Assembly: GCA_007133065.1 (NCBI GenBank)
Contig: SLNJ01000009.1
Location: 61,528 to 125,527, forward strand
DNA length: 64,000 nucleotides
Reading direction: 5' to 3'
Source: Opitutales bacterium
GTDB taxonomy: Bacteria; Verrucomicrobiota; Verrucomicrobiia; Opitutales; Oceanipulchritudinaceae
Shown here: piece after piece, positions 40,212-49,268 of the stretch
Layout of the letters: every line of letters begins with the position of its first letter
Numbering within the stretch: the stretch's first letter is position 1
Made by a program: the position numbers and the translations under genes
The notes under the pieces: generated by a model
Seen by the model: the letters and a program-made list of their open reading frames with translations, nothing else
The model's database searches: none
What the model was told of the DNA's origin: nothing

Positions 40212-41624
40212 TTATATGCAGGTCGGCACGCCATTAGCGAGGGGCTTCAATGCGCTCGTATCGTAGTTGTAATCGGTGCGTTCCTGAAGGTGATCGGCGA
40301 GGAGCTTGCGAAACGGCCGCAGATCCTCCGTCCCGGAGCGGTCGCGGCACTCCAGCGGGTCTTCCTCGAGATTGAAGAGCTGCTCCTGGTTGTCCCGGGC
40401 CCACCAGATGTACTTCCAGGGTCCGTTGAGGACGGCGTGGTGGGCGAGCGCGCCGCCGCACTCCTCGAACAGGATGTTCCGGATCGGTGCGGATTCCCCG
40501 CGAACGGTCCCCGCGAGGCTGTGTCCGTCAAGCCCGCTCGGGCTCGGGACCCCGGCCAGATCGAGCACGGTCGGCATCACATCTTCCCAGCAGACGAGAG
40601 CGTCGCATGTCGCGTTCGCGACCTGGACGTTCCGTCCGGATATAAAAAACGGCACGTGCGTGGAACCTTCGAACGGGAGCGACTTGCGGAAGAGGTGGTG
40701 GTCGCCGAGCATCTCCCCGTGATCGGAACTGAAAATGATCCAGATCGGATCACGTGCCCGGGGATTGCCATACTCGAAGTACCGGTCGAGGACGTAGGCG
40801 ATGCAGTCGTCGATATGGTTGATCAGGGCGTAATACCCGGCGCGGGCGACGGCGATCTCTTCAGGATCGAACGGGCCGACGGCCGAATCGGGATGAATAC
40901 CGGTCGGGATCGGGTGCCCCCCCGGCACCCATGATCCGATGGCCGGGCCGGGGAGGCGGTCGATCCGGCGGAGATACTTCTCGAAGTAATCGCGGGGCGG
41001 TGTGAGCGGCGGGTGCGGGTGTGTGAAGGAGAGGTGCAAAAACCAAGGGCATGCGGGATCCCGGCGCTCGGTGAGGAAATCCACGGCTTCGCCCGCCAGC
41101 CAGCTGTTATGATGGTAGGCCTCCTCGAGCGGATGTGGACGGGCGATCCGGCCGTTTCCGCTGATCCCGTGGAAATTGGGGTGATGGTGAACTCCCTGCG
41201 TGCGCAACCATTTCACGTAATCGTTGTGCGGTTGTACGTGCGACGTAGGGCGGAAGTTCGGCGACTCGCTCAATACGAGGTGGTCGAATCCGTATCGCTT
41301 GCGCTGCGGGTGCAGATGCATCTTTCCCACGAGCTGCGTTTGCCAGCCGTGTTCGCGCAACACGCCTGGGAGGGTATGCGGCGGGTCGAATTCGAGCCCG
41401 TCGCGGTATGCGCGTAATCCGTGCGTCACCGGACTCTGTCCACTCAACAGGGTGCGCCGGGCTGGGATACAGACCGGACAGGTGATGTACGCGCGGGAGA
41501 AGTTGACGCCGCATGCGGCCAGGGCGTCCAGGTTGGGAGTATCGATCGCGGGGTTCCCGTTGATGCCCAAGGCGTCCCACCGCTGCTGGTCGGTGGTGAT
41601 CAGAAGGATATTTGGCCGCGACAT
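40212..41624 (-). CDS. S1-type sulfatase (Cys-type)
   Basis: 470 residues. Opens MSRPNILLITTDQQRWDALG, with metal-binding Asp and Gln. The formylglycine motif is C52-I-P-A-R56 in CPVCIPARRTLLSGQSP. FLHLSFTHPHPPLTPP and IIFSSDHGEMLGDHHLFRKS supply further active-site residues. Complete for the family and without a signal peptide. It lies 12 nt downstream of the sugar isomerase-like gene and is probably in one operon with it. It acts on a sulfated sugar; exact substrate unknown. Confidence 0.93.
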   Translation of the reverse strand: MSRPNILLITTDQQRWDALGINGNPAIDTPNLDALAACGVNFSRAYITCPVCIPARRTLLSGQSPVTHGLRAYRDGLEFDPPHTLPGVLREHGWQTQLVGKMHLHPQRKRYGFDHLVLSESPNFRPTSHVQPHNDYVKWLRTQGVHHHPNFHGISGNGRIARPHPLEEAYHHNSWLAGEAVDFLTERRDPACPWFLHLSFTHPHPPLTPPRDYFEKYLRRIDRLPGPAIGSWVPGGHPIPTGIHPDSAVGPFDPEEIAVARAGYYALINHIDDCIAYVLDRYFEYGNPRARDPIWIIFSSDHGEMLGDHHLFRKSLPFEGSTHVPFFISGRNVQVANATCDALVCWEDVMPTVLDLAGVPSPSGLDGHSLAGTVRGESAPIRNILFEECGGALAHHAVLNGPWKYIWWARDNQEQLFNLEEDPLECRDRSGTEDLRPFRKLLADHLQERTDYNYDTSALKPLANGVPTCI

Positions 41625-41636
41625 GGAAATCGGCGG

Positions 41637-42416
41637 TTACCGTGGCGACCCTGCACCCTCGAGACTGCGCAGCCATTGGATCGCGGATTCCGCCTGATCC
41701 CACGTAGCCCCCTTGTGGCAGTACTCGACCGACAGCGAGCCGCGGTAGCCGGTGCTACGAGCGTGCTCGAGGAGTCCGGCGATGTCGACCACACCCTCTT
41801 CGATCGGACCGTGCGTACCCTCCGCGTCGTGATTCTGGATATGAATATGAGCGATGTGTTCGCGCAGCTGATCGAACTCGGCGATCATGCTGTTCTCGTC
41901 CATTGCCTGGTAGAGTACCTTCAGGTTGGGAGCGCCCACGCGTTCGATCAGGCCGAGCACCGAATCCGGGGTATCGGCCAGGGTATTCGCATGAGTTTCA
42001 ACGGGAAAGAGCAAGTCGGAGGCCGTATGGGTGATCTCTTGCAACGCTCTCACGGCGTGATCCCAATGCTCTTCCGTGGCGACATCGCTGCCGATTCCGG
42101 TCGGCCCGGCATCCGTGAATGTCCGAATTTTCGGGCACCCGAGCGCCCGCGCCGCTTTGATAGCGAGTCCGGCGGTCTCAATCGAACGGTCGTAGAGGTC
42201 TCGGTTCTGGGTAAGCCAGAAATAGGGCGAAATGACCTCGATACCGATTCCCTGGTCCGCAGCCAGTTTCCTGAGGTCACGGAGTTCGCTATCGCTCCGC
42301 GACTCGATGTGTTTCCACCAGATTTCGACGGCGTCATACCCAATCTTCGCCAGTCGGGTGACAATTTCTTCGATAGGGGTGCCGCGGAACGCGATCGAAC
42401 AAAAGCAATAACGCAT
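41637..42416 (-). CDS. Sugar phosphate isomerase/epimerase-like TIM barrel
   Basis: 259 residues from the ATG at 42416, preceded by AAGGAGG 7 bases upstream, a strong Shine-Dalgarno that decides the start (the frame stays open to 42710). Xylose-isomerase-like barrel: GYDAVEIWWKHIESR, LFPVETHANTLADTPDSVLG, VLYQAMDENSMI, IHIQNHDAEG and YRGSLSVEYCHKG contain the Glu, Asp and His metal ligands. It isomerises or epimerises a sugar or sugar acid. It is followed 12 nt later by the second sulfatase, which suggests that the freed sugar is its substrate or precursor (inference). Confidence 0.88.
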   Translation of the reverse strand: MRYCFCSIAFRGTPIEEIVTRLAKIGYDAVEIWWKHIESRSDSELRDLRKLAADQGIGIEVISPYFWLTQNRDLYDRSIETAGLAIKAARALGCPKIRTFTDAGPTGIGSDVATEEHWDHAVRALQEITHTASDLLFPVETHANTLADTPDSVLGLIERVGAPNLKVLYQAMDENSMIAEFDQLREHIAHIHIQNHDAEGTHGPIEEGVVDIAGLLEHARSTGYRGSLSVEYCHKGATWDQAESAIQWLRSLEGAGSPR

Positions 42417-42573
42417 AGGATCCTCCTTATCCGGAACCCTGACTCCCGTGAAACCGAAGTGTCGAGGAAAATCGGCGAAATCGCATTGGAATGAACGATC
42501 GGGTGGTGTAATGATGATTTGCGGGTAATGGAGGTTTGCATCTGGCCGGCGAATCCGTGACGATCGCGCTCCT

Positions 42574-43950
42574 ATGAGCTCGCAGCAGCCGAACGTCATC
42601 GTATTCTTCACGGACCAACAGCGTTGGGACACGGTTGGGTTGCACGGGAATCCGCTCGATCTGACCCCGAACTTCGACCGCCTGGCTTCCCTGGGAACGT
42701 TCCTGCGCAACAGTATTACCTGTCAGCCGCTCTGTGGGCCCGCGCGTGCGTGTATGCAGACCGGGCAGTACGCCACCTCGGTCGGATGTTTTCGCAACGG
42801 CATTCCGCTCCCTCGGAATGTGCCGACCCTGGCAAAGGCGTTCGGCGGCGCCGGATACGATACCGGCTACATCGGGAAATGGCACCTGGGCCCGATGCGG
42901 GACGAGGGATCTGTTCGGGGTTCGCGCACCTGGGTGCAGAAGGATTGGCGCGGCGGTTACGGTGACTGGCTGGCCGCCAATGCGCTGGAGCATTCATCGA
43001 ACGCCTACGATTGCCGGGTCTACAACAACCGCAACGCGGAGGTGAAGCTGCCAGGGTACCGGGTCGACGCGCTCACCGATGCCGCGATCCGCTACATTGC
43101 CCAGCCCCGGGAGAATCCGTTCTACCTCTTCCTCTCGTTTCTCGAGCCGCACCATCAAAACCATCTCGACGACTATCCCCCTCCCAACGGGTACAGGGAA
43201 CGCTACACAGGGCGCTGGGTCCCGCCGGACCTCGCCGCGCTTGGCGGTTCGGCTCACAAGCATCTTGGCGGATACTATGGGATGGTGAAACGGTTGGACG
43301 AGGCGCTTGGACGCCTCTTTGACGCCCTCATCAGCCTCGACCTCGACGAGAATACCATCCTGCTTTTCACCACGGATCACGGTTGCCACTTCAAGACACG
43401 CAACGGAGAGTATAAGCGGTCGTGTCACGAGAGTTCGGTTCGGTTGCCGACGTTTATCGCCGGACCGGGGTTTCGCGGCGGCGGATCCCGCGACGAAATA
43501 GTCAGCCTCGTAGATTTCCCTCCGACACTCCTCGATGCGGCTGGGGTGGCGGTTCCCGATGCCATGCAGGGGCGGTCTCTGATGCCGCGTCTGCGCGACC
43601 CCTCCGTCCCGTGGCAGGACGACTGCTTCATTCAGATCAGCGAGTCGGGGATCGGCCGTGCGGTCCGTACTGAGCGATGGAAGTACGCTGTCGACGCGGG
43701 CGTCCCCGGCGGGGTGGAGACAGCGTCCTCCGATATCTACCGCGAATCGCACCTCTTTGACCTCTGGCACGATCCATACGAACTCGAGAACCTGATTCAA
43801 TCCGGCAGCCACGCCGGGGTTTCCGAGGAGATGCGGGAGCGGCTCCTCGCACGCATGAGCCAGACCGGAGAAGCAATCCCCACCATTGAACCGGCCGATC
43901 GCAAACAGGCGTCCCGCCGGTCGAGCGAGGCGGTTTCGCCGAACCGGTGA
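42574..43950 (+). CDS. S1-type sulfatase (Cys-type)
   Basis: 458 residues. Opens MSSQQPNVIVFFTDQQRWDT. The formylglycine motif is C54-G-P-A-R58 in QPLCGPARACMQTGQ. GYDTGYIGKWHLGP and LLFTTDHGCHFKTRNGEYKR are the standard next blocks. Full length, no signal peptide. It is divergent from the isomerase-sulfatase pair (157 bases between starts), so a shared divergent promoter region is likely. The third sulfatase within 7 kb. Confidence 0.93.
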   Translation: MSSQQPNVIVFFTDQQRWDTVGLHGNPLDLTPNFDRLASLGTFLRNSITCQPLCGPARACMQTGQYATSVGCFRNGIPLPRNVPTLAKAFGGAGYDTGYIGKWHLGPMRDEGSVRGSRTWVQKDWRGGYGDWLAANALEHSSNAYDCRVYNNRNAEVKLPGYRVDALTDAAIRYIAQPRENPFYLFLSFLEPHHQNHLDDYPPPNGYRERYTGRWVPPDLAALGGSAHKHLGGYYGMVKRLDEALGRLFDALISLDLDENTILLFTTDHGCHFKTRNGEYKRSCHESSVRLPTFIAGPGFRGGGSRDEIVSLVDFPPTLLDAAGVAVPDAMQGRSLMPRLRDPSVPWQDDCFIQISESGIGRAVRTERWKYAVDAGVPGGVETASSDIYRESHLFDLWHDPYELENLIQSGSHAGVSEEMRERLLARMSQTGEAIPTIEPADRKQASRRSSEAVSPNR

Positions 43951-43996
43951 GGGCCAGGCAAACGAAGCCTGAGTCAATGGCATACCGCTGCGCTAC

Positions 43997-44102
43997 TCGG
44001 CCCGAACCGTCTTGATCTCGGACGGCCGGAACGCGAGCTTGGCAGCGTTGCCTCGACTGCCTCCTCCATTGATCTGCCCCGGGTGGCTGCCGTCGCAGCG
44101 CC
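43997..44102 (-). pseudogene. Possible remnant of a glycoside hydrolase C-terminus
   Basis: A short minus-strand frame ends GNAAKLAFRPSEIKTVRAE, which resembles the closing (LRPFEIKTLRV) of several large glycoside hydrolases. A run of eight C at 44101 and a disordered sequence upstream give no intact gene. The match is short and could be chance. The rest of the 293-base gap between the sulfatase and the propeptide-like gene holds nothing else I recognise. Confidence 0.3.
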
Positions 44103-44243
44103 CCCCCCGTCGGTGCCGCAGATCCCGCCAGCCAGGATCGCCAGCGCCCGCACATTCGCCTCGAGGCATCGGAAGCACCAACCCGAGTCTGGCGTTCCTT
44201 GACGGATGGGTCAGTCAATGTTAGCACCTTGATCAGGCTGACT

Positions 44244-44927
44244 ATGCTTATTCGTCTTTGCAGTTGGTTGCGCCGGCGTCTCGTCAAGAGGATGTTCTGG
44301 GGTCCCGTCGTACTGATCGCCACGGGTGCGGTGGTGTATTGGGTTGCTGTGGCGCCGGTAGGGGAGGATTCACGTGAATCTCCAATCGGGGCATCACCCG
44401 AGACGATTTCGGGCCTGGAATTATCCGGCGGCGGGGATCCTTATCTGGATCCGGAGGTCGCGCGCCGAGTGGTTTCGTGGAATGAGCGATCGGAGCCGGA
44501 GGAGATCGGCGGTCATCACCACATCAAACGTTCCTGGGTTGCACGACTGGAACCGGATCTACCGAAGCTTGCGGAGGCGTATGAACGGGGCGAGTTGGAA
44601 AACGGTTTCCGAATGCCGCTATTTGACGGGGAAGAGGTTGTGATACGGGTGCGGCGCTATGATGTCGCCGGACCGGATCGCGGTGTGCTGCGGGGATCCG
44701 TGGAAGGAGAACCTGGGAGCATGGTGGTTCTCGCTTTCGTCGGCGCTGCGGAGTCGGGGACGATCCAGATGCCGGCGCGGGACGAGGTGTACCGCATCCG
44801 TTCCAGCGGTGACGGGGCGATTGTTCTCAGCGAAATCGACGTCGGCGAACTCGGCGAATGCGGCGTGTGTGCGGAGCTCGCCGACGCCGGTGATCTTCCT
44901 GAGTCCGGAGAGCCGCCGATACCGTAA
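44244..44927 (+). CDS. Membrane-anchored propeptide-like protein of the metalloprotease pair
   Basis: 227 residues from the ATG at 44244; 15 further codons are open upstream. A basic start and one membrane helix (MFWGPVVLIATGAVVYWVAV) lead into an extracytoplasmic domain. The sequence EEVVIRVRRYDVAGPDRGVL, GSVEGEPGSMVVLAFVGAAE and SGTIQMPARDEVYRIRS, ending GELGECGVC, resembles the prodomain that usually precedes reprolysin-like catalytic domains in the same chain. The protease gene starts 6 nt after its stop. Inference: it is a separate chaperone-inhibitor for the protease. Cys residues in GECGVC could act as a cysteine switch. Confidence 0.6.
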   Translation: MLIRLCSWLRRRLVKRMFWGPVVLIATGAVVYWVAVAPVGEDSRESPIGASPETISGLELSGGGDPYLDPEVARRVVSWNERSEPEEIGGHHHIKRSWVARLEPDLPKLAEAYERGELENGFRMPLFDGEEVVIRVRRYDVAGPDRGVLRGSVEGEPGSMVVLAFVGAAESGTIQMPARDEVYRIRSSGDGAIVLSEIDVGELGECGVCAELADAGDLPESGEPPIP

Positions 44928-44933
44928 CAGTTC

Positions 44934-47900
44934 ATGCGCCTTCTTAAGATCACGTTCGCCGTTCTACTCCTCACCGCGCCTGCGGTGTCGGCGCTTGCGC
45001 AGGATCCGGTTCAGATCGATGTCATGATCGTTTACACCCAGGCCGCGCGCGAATACGCGGGCGGCGAGGATGCGATGCAGGCGGATGTTCTGGCTGCGGT
45101 GGGTGGCGCGAACGCGGTGTTCGAGAACAGCGGCATCAACGTCGAGCTCAATCTGGTGTTTCAGGCGGAAGTGGACTACGTGGAAAGCGACTCCTTCGAG
45201 ACGGATTTGAACCGGCTGCGAGACCCGAAAGATGGGTACATGGAGGAGGTTCATCGGTGGCGGGATGATTGGGGCGCGGACTTGGTGGCGCTTTTCAGGC
45301 GGGGGAGCGTCGACAGCGTGGCGGGGAGGGCGAACCTGCTGGTCGACGAATTCGGCCGACCCGACCAGGCGTTCAGTGTTACTTCGGATGCCGCGGCGTT
45401 GGCCTCGCACACGTTTGTTCATGAGATTGGCCACAACATGGGTGCGGCGCATGCGCACGAGGATGACGACAGCGAAGGAGTGTTTTCATTTTCCCACGGA
45501 CACCGTTTTGACGGGGATGACGGCAACCATTACCGCACGGTGATGGCATCGCCCACGAGCAGCCCATCCCGAACCCGTGTTCCGCATATTTCCAATCCGG
45601 ACGTCCGCTTTGCGGAGGTTGCAACCGGCGTTCCAGAAGGCGAACCGAATGCCGCCGACAACGCGCGGACCCTTGATTTCACAGCTCCTGTTGTGGCGGA
45701 TTACCGGTCCCACCAGCCGGAGGAACCTGATATCGTTCGGACTTCTCCTGTACATTTCGGCGTTGTCCCGGGAAGCAGGGCGTTCCTGTCGGTCGAAGCG
45801 GTCGGTGTACCTACAATGGAATTTCAATGGTACGAAGGAGCGAGCGGAAATACGGACGCACCGATTGCCGGAGCGACTGAAGCATCGTTCGAAACTTCTG
45901 AAATGAAAGAGAATTCGTCGTTTTGGGTGCGGGTTTCGAACGACAACGGCGTTGTCGACAGCGCCGCGATGTCAATCTTCGTCGAGGATTCGCCCCCGGA
46001 TCCCGGCCTTGACCAGGAACAATCCAGTCTCAGCACGGCTGCGCAGATTTTCGCCTGGGGCGGTTTGTGGCAGGAGTTCGTTCCGGATCTGCCGTACCTG
46101 GACGCGGTCACTCTCCCAATCGTGCGAGAAGGCAACCCCGGCGACCTCGTGCTCCTGATTACGGATGCGTCCGGAATGCCGGTTGTCAAAAGGCGGTTGG
46201 ATTCCACGTCGGTGCCTCAGTCGTTTACCTGGGCTGAAATCCCTGTCGGCGTGTTCCTCACGGAGCATGAAACCTATCGGATGATCCTCAGCTCGGCCGA
46301 ACCCCATGATTCAGACAACTCATACAGCTGGGTCGGAGACGAAGAAAACCCCTATTCCGCCGGGAGCAGCAGCATCGAACCCTTTTTGTCGGGGTTCGAT
46401 TTCGGGTTTCAGACGTATGCGGCCGCCGCGGTCGTAGGGACGCCTCCTGCGTTCACCGGACACCCGGAGGATGTTGTGATCGACGCAGGCGAGTTGGCTG
46501 CGTTTACGGTCTCGGTGTCCGGCGATCCCGAGCCGACGCTACAGTGGGAGCGCAGTACCGACGGCGGGGATACGTGGGAGACGATGCAGGAGGAGGATCT
46601 TTTTTCGGGAGTCGACACTGATACGCTGCAGGTAAGCGACACGACGGTGGATCTGGACGGAGACCGCTTTCGAAGCGTGGCCGACAACGGTGTCGGCGAT
46701 CCGGTGGCGAGCGCGGCGGCGCTCCTCAGCGTGCACGCTCGTATCCTGATGCTTTCAGGGGATCTGGACTTCGGAGAGGTAACGATCGGCGAGAGCGCCA
46801 CGCGCGCGCTGACGCTCGAGAACACCGGAAACGCGACACTGGCGGTTACCGGGCTCGCATTCCCGGAGGCGTATTCGGGGGAGTGGAGCGGAGGCACGAT
46901 CGCCGCGGGAGAGAGTCGGGTGGTGACGGTGACGTTCGAACCGCCATCGGCGCAAGAGTTCACGGGAACGGTATCGGTCGACTCGGATGCGACCGGCGGC
47001 GATGAAGGCATTGCGATCAGCGGCGTCGGGTTCGAGGCGCCGTTTGTGTCGATCGCGCCGGAGAGCCTGGCGGTTCCCGCCGCGGCGGCAACGCATGCGG
47101 TCACGGTCGCCTCAAACACTTCCTGGGTGGTAGAGAACATCCCGGACTGGGCGAATGTCGAGCCGGCAAGCGGATCGGGAGACGCGGAGTTGAGCGTCAG
47201 TGTGGACGAGAACGCGTCGGTTTCGACGCGCAGCGCCGTGATCGCCATCGGCGGCCGGGAGCTTGCGCTCGATCAGGAAGGCATGACGGCCGATTACGCG
47301 TTGAATCCGGAATCGCTGATGGTGGAGGCCCCCGGCGGGGAGGTTAGCACTGAGCTCTCCGCGAGTCCGCCCGACGCGCCGTGGACGGTGAGCGGGCTTC
47401 CCGAATGGATCGCACTATCCGGCCCGCAGAGCGGAACGGGGAGCGCGACAATCGTGCTGGATGTTTCTGAGAACGAGGAGACCACGCCGCGCTCGGCCCA
47501 TCTGCAGGTCGCCGATGCGGCACTGTCGGTCAGTCAGGAGGGGGTCGCCCTCAGTGCTCCTGCGTTCACCGGACACCCGGAGGATGTCGTGATCGACGCG
47601 GGCGAGCCGGCTACGTTCACGGTCTCGGTGTCCGGCGATCCCGAGCCGACGCTACAGTGGGAGCGCAGTACCGACGGCGGCGATACGTGGAAGACGATGC
47701 AGGAGGAGGATCTTTTTTCGGGAGTTGACACCGATACGTTGCAGGTAAGCGACACGACGGTGGACCTGGACGGCGACCGCTTCCGAAGCGTCGCCGACAA
47801 CGGCGTCGGCGATCCTGTGGCGAGCGAGGCGGCGCTCCTGAGCGTTGACGCTCGCATCCTGGTGCTGTCGGGGGATCTGGATTTCGGGGAGGTGACAGTC

Positions 47901-48431
47901 GGCGAGAGCGCCACACGCGCGCTCACGCTCGAGAACGCTGGAAACGCAGTGCTGACGGTTTCCGGGCTCACCTTCCCGGAGGCGTTTTCAGGAGACTGGA
48001 GTGGAGGCACGATCGCCGCGAGAGACAGCCGGGTCATGGCGGTGACATTCGAACCGCCATCGGCGCAGAAGTTCGCGGGGACGGTATCGGTCGAGTCGGA
48101 TGCGACCGCCGGCGATGAAGACATTGCGGTCGGCGGCGTCGGGTTCGAGGCGCCGTTCGTGTCGATCTACGAGGATTCCGATTCGACACTGGATCTCGGT
48201 CATGGCTGGAAGTGGAACGCACTCGGGTACTGGTACGATGGATTCTTCCCTTACGTTTACTCCTTTGGAATAGGAGACTGGCTCTTTGTCATCGGCGAGA
48301 GTGAAGATGCGTATTATTTCTGGGCGATGACCCGGATTTTCTGGGGCTTCACCGGCGCCGACTACTATCCGCATTATCTGATTCTCACCGGCGACGATGC
48401 GGGCAGCTGGGCTGAGGTCGGAGCTGAGTGA
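44934..48431 (+). CDS. Secreted reprolysin-like (M12B) metalloprotease with Ig, ASH and BACON repeats
   Basis: 1165 residues. A signal peptide (MRLLKITFAVLLLTAPAVSA) is followed by a metzincin catalytic domain with the zinc site HEIGHNMGAAH (His163, His167, His173) and the Met-turn MASPTSSP. Then come an Ig-like domain, a jelly-roll-like domain (QEFVPDLPYLDAVTLPIVRE), an Ig-like plus ASH (choice-of-anchor D) unit (about 504-707), two BACON domains (about 708-874), a second near-identical Ig-ASH unit (about 875-1078) and the shared C-terminal aromatic module (GHGWKWNALGYWYDGFFPYV). Degrades extracellular protein; the binding modules suggest attachment to glycans. No prodomain in this chain; it is encoded in the preceding gene. 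Confidence 0.9.
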   Translation: MRLLKITFAVLLLTAPAVSALAQDPVQIDVMIVYTQAAREYAGGEDAMQADVLAAVGGANAVFENSGINVELNLVFQAEVDYVESDSFETDLNRLRDPKDGYMEEVHRWRDDWGADLVALFRRGSVDSVAGRANLLVDEFGRPDQAFSVTSDAAALASHTFVHEIGHNMGAAHAHEDDDSEGVFSFSHGHRFDGDDGNHYRTVMASPTSSPSRTRVPHISNPDVRFAEVATGVPEGEPNAADNARTLDFTAPVVADYRSHQPEEPDIVRTSPVHFGVVPGSRAFLSVEAVGVPTMEFQWYEGASGNTDAPIAGATEASFETSEMKENSSFWVRVSNDNGVVDSAAMSIFVEDSPPDPGLDQEQSSLSTAAQIFAWGGLWQEFVPDLPYLDAVTLPIVREGNPGDLVLLITDASGMPVVKRRLDSTSVPQSFTWAEIPVGVFLTEHETYRMILSSAEPHDSDNSYSWVGDEENPYSAGSSSIEPFLSGFDFGFQTYAAAAVVGTPPAFTGHPEDVVIDAGELAAFTVSVSGDPEPTLQWERSTDGGDTWETMQEEDLFSGVDTDTLQVSDTTVDLDGDRFRSVADNGVGDPVASAAALLSVHARILMLSGDLDFGEVTIGESATRALTLENTGNATLAVTGLAFPEAYSGEWSGGTIAAGESRVVTVTFEPPSAQEFTGTVSVDSDATGGDEGIAISGVGFEAPFVSIAPESLAVPAAAATHAVTVASNTSWVVENIPDWANVEPASGSGDAELSVSVDENASVSTRSAVIAIGGRELALDQEGMTADYALNPESLMVEAPGGEVSTELSASPPDAPWTVSGLPEWIALSGPQSGTGSATIVLDVSENEETTPRSAHLQVADAALSVSQEGVALSAPAFTGHPEDVVIDAGEPATFTVSVSGDPEPTLQWERSTDGGDTWKTMQEEDLFSGVDTDTLQVSDTTVDLDGDRFRSVADNGVGDPVASEAALLSVDARILVLSGDLDFGEVTVGESATRALTLENAGNAVLTVSGLTFPEAFSGDWSGGTIAARDSRVMAVTFEPPSAQKFAGTVSVESDATAGDEDIAVGGVGFEAPFVSIYEDSDSTLDLGHGWKWNALGYWYDGFFPYVYSFGIGDWLFVIGESEDAYYFWAMTRIFWGFTGADYYPHYLILTGDDAGSWAEVGAE
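46444..47054 (+). repeat. Direct repeat copy 1 within the metalloprotease gene
   Basis: 611 bases encoding Ig-like plus ASH domains, collinear without gaps with 47557-48167 (offset exactly 1113). The two copies differ at scattered positions, many of them silent. Between them lie two BACON domains. Confidence 0.9.
47557..48167 (+). repeat. Direct repeat copy 2 within the metalloprotease gene
   Basis: Second copy of the 611-base Ig-ASH unit. Recombination between the copies would delete 1113 bases (371 codons) in frame, giving a protease like the smaller paralogue but with one unit. Confidence 0.9.
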
Positions 48432-48455
48432 GGGGAGTGCAATTGCAGAGTGGAA

Positions 48456-49268
48456 CTAACCCAATCGGTTGAATCTCAGGGGTTCCCCCGGGTTGAGTCG
48501 GAGGAACCGCGCGTCGAGGTCTGCAATGAGAGGGAGGCAGCGGTCGGGATCGCTTCCAAACGGTCCGCCGGGCGCTACATCGAGGGTGCCGTAATGGTAG
48601 GCGATCAGATCGCCGGCGCCGCAGCTTGCAGCAAGTTGCGCGGAACCCGCCGGCCCCAGGTGCGCCCGGGCGTCTGCCACGTCGAAGAAGAGGACGTCGA
48701 CTCCCTGGATTGCCAGGTGTTCATCCAGCAGCCGGGTGTCGCCGGGATGCCAGATAGTTCCGCCGGGAGTCTCGAGAAGGAACCCGCAGCAGTCCTCCCG
48801 TCGGAACGGATGCTCGGGGTTCCAGTCGTGGAGTGCCGGGGTCACGGTTACCGTGATGCACCCGATCGCAAACTGATTCTCCTCGTGAACCATTCGTATC
48901 CGTTCAGGTGGTATATTTAGTTCATTCAATCGCGCACAAACCGGAGGCGGTCCCGCAAACAAGGGTTTTAGCCGTTGATCGAGAATTGCCGCGGTCTGCG
49001 CCCCGAAATGATCGATGTCCGTGTGGGTGCAGAGCATCGCGTCGACGCGTGGAATCGTCCCGGCGGTGATCGGAAGGGGGCGTTTCAGCCGGTGTCCTGA
49101 TTCGAGCACTTCCCGCCCGTTGCGCTCGATCATGGCGATGAGCGGATCGATCAACACCACGGTTCCGCGCGACTGGATCAATGCCCCGGCATTGCCAAGC
49201 CAGACGACAGCGGTGTCGTCGTGTTGGACGAAAAATTGAGGAGGAATCGGTTGGGTTTGAAGAGCCAT
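48456..49268 (-). CDS. Metallo-beta-lactamase fold hydrolase (UlaG-like)
   Basis: 270 residues. MBL fold with the metal motif CTHTDIDHFG (H-x-D-x-D-H), upstream VVWLGNAGALIQSRGTVVLID, then TVTPALHDW, TIWHPGDTRLLDEHL, DVLFFDVADARAH and LIAYHYGTLD. The order is that of UlaG-type lactonases and related phosphodiesterases. It begins directly after the stop of the BNR protein on the same strand (no spacing), so it is part of that operon. Expected role: hydrolysis of a sugar lactone or related cyclic ester; substrate inferred from context only. Confidence 0.85.
   Translation of the reverse strand: MALQTQPIPPQFFVQHDDTAVVWLGNAGALIQSRGTVVLIDPLIAMIERNGREVLESGHRLKRPLPITAGTIPRVDAMLCTHTDIDHFGAQTAAILDQRLKPLFAGPPPVCARLNELNIPPERIRMVHEENQFAIGCITVTVTPALHDWNPEHPFRREDCCGFLLETPGGTIWHPGDTRLLDEHLAIQGVDVLFFDVADARAHLGPAGSAQLAASCGAGDLIAYHYGTLDVAPGGPFGSDPDRCLPLIADLDARFLRLNPGEPLRFNRLG

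Noticed and set aside
41421..42494. 357-codon plus-strand frame opposite the isomerase-like gene
   Set aside because: Shadow of the minus-strand TIM-barrel gene, which has a good ribosome binding site and metal-ligand motifs.
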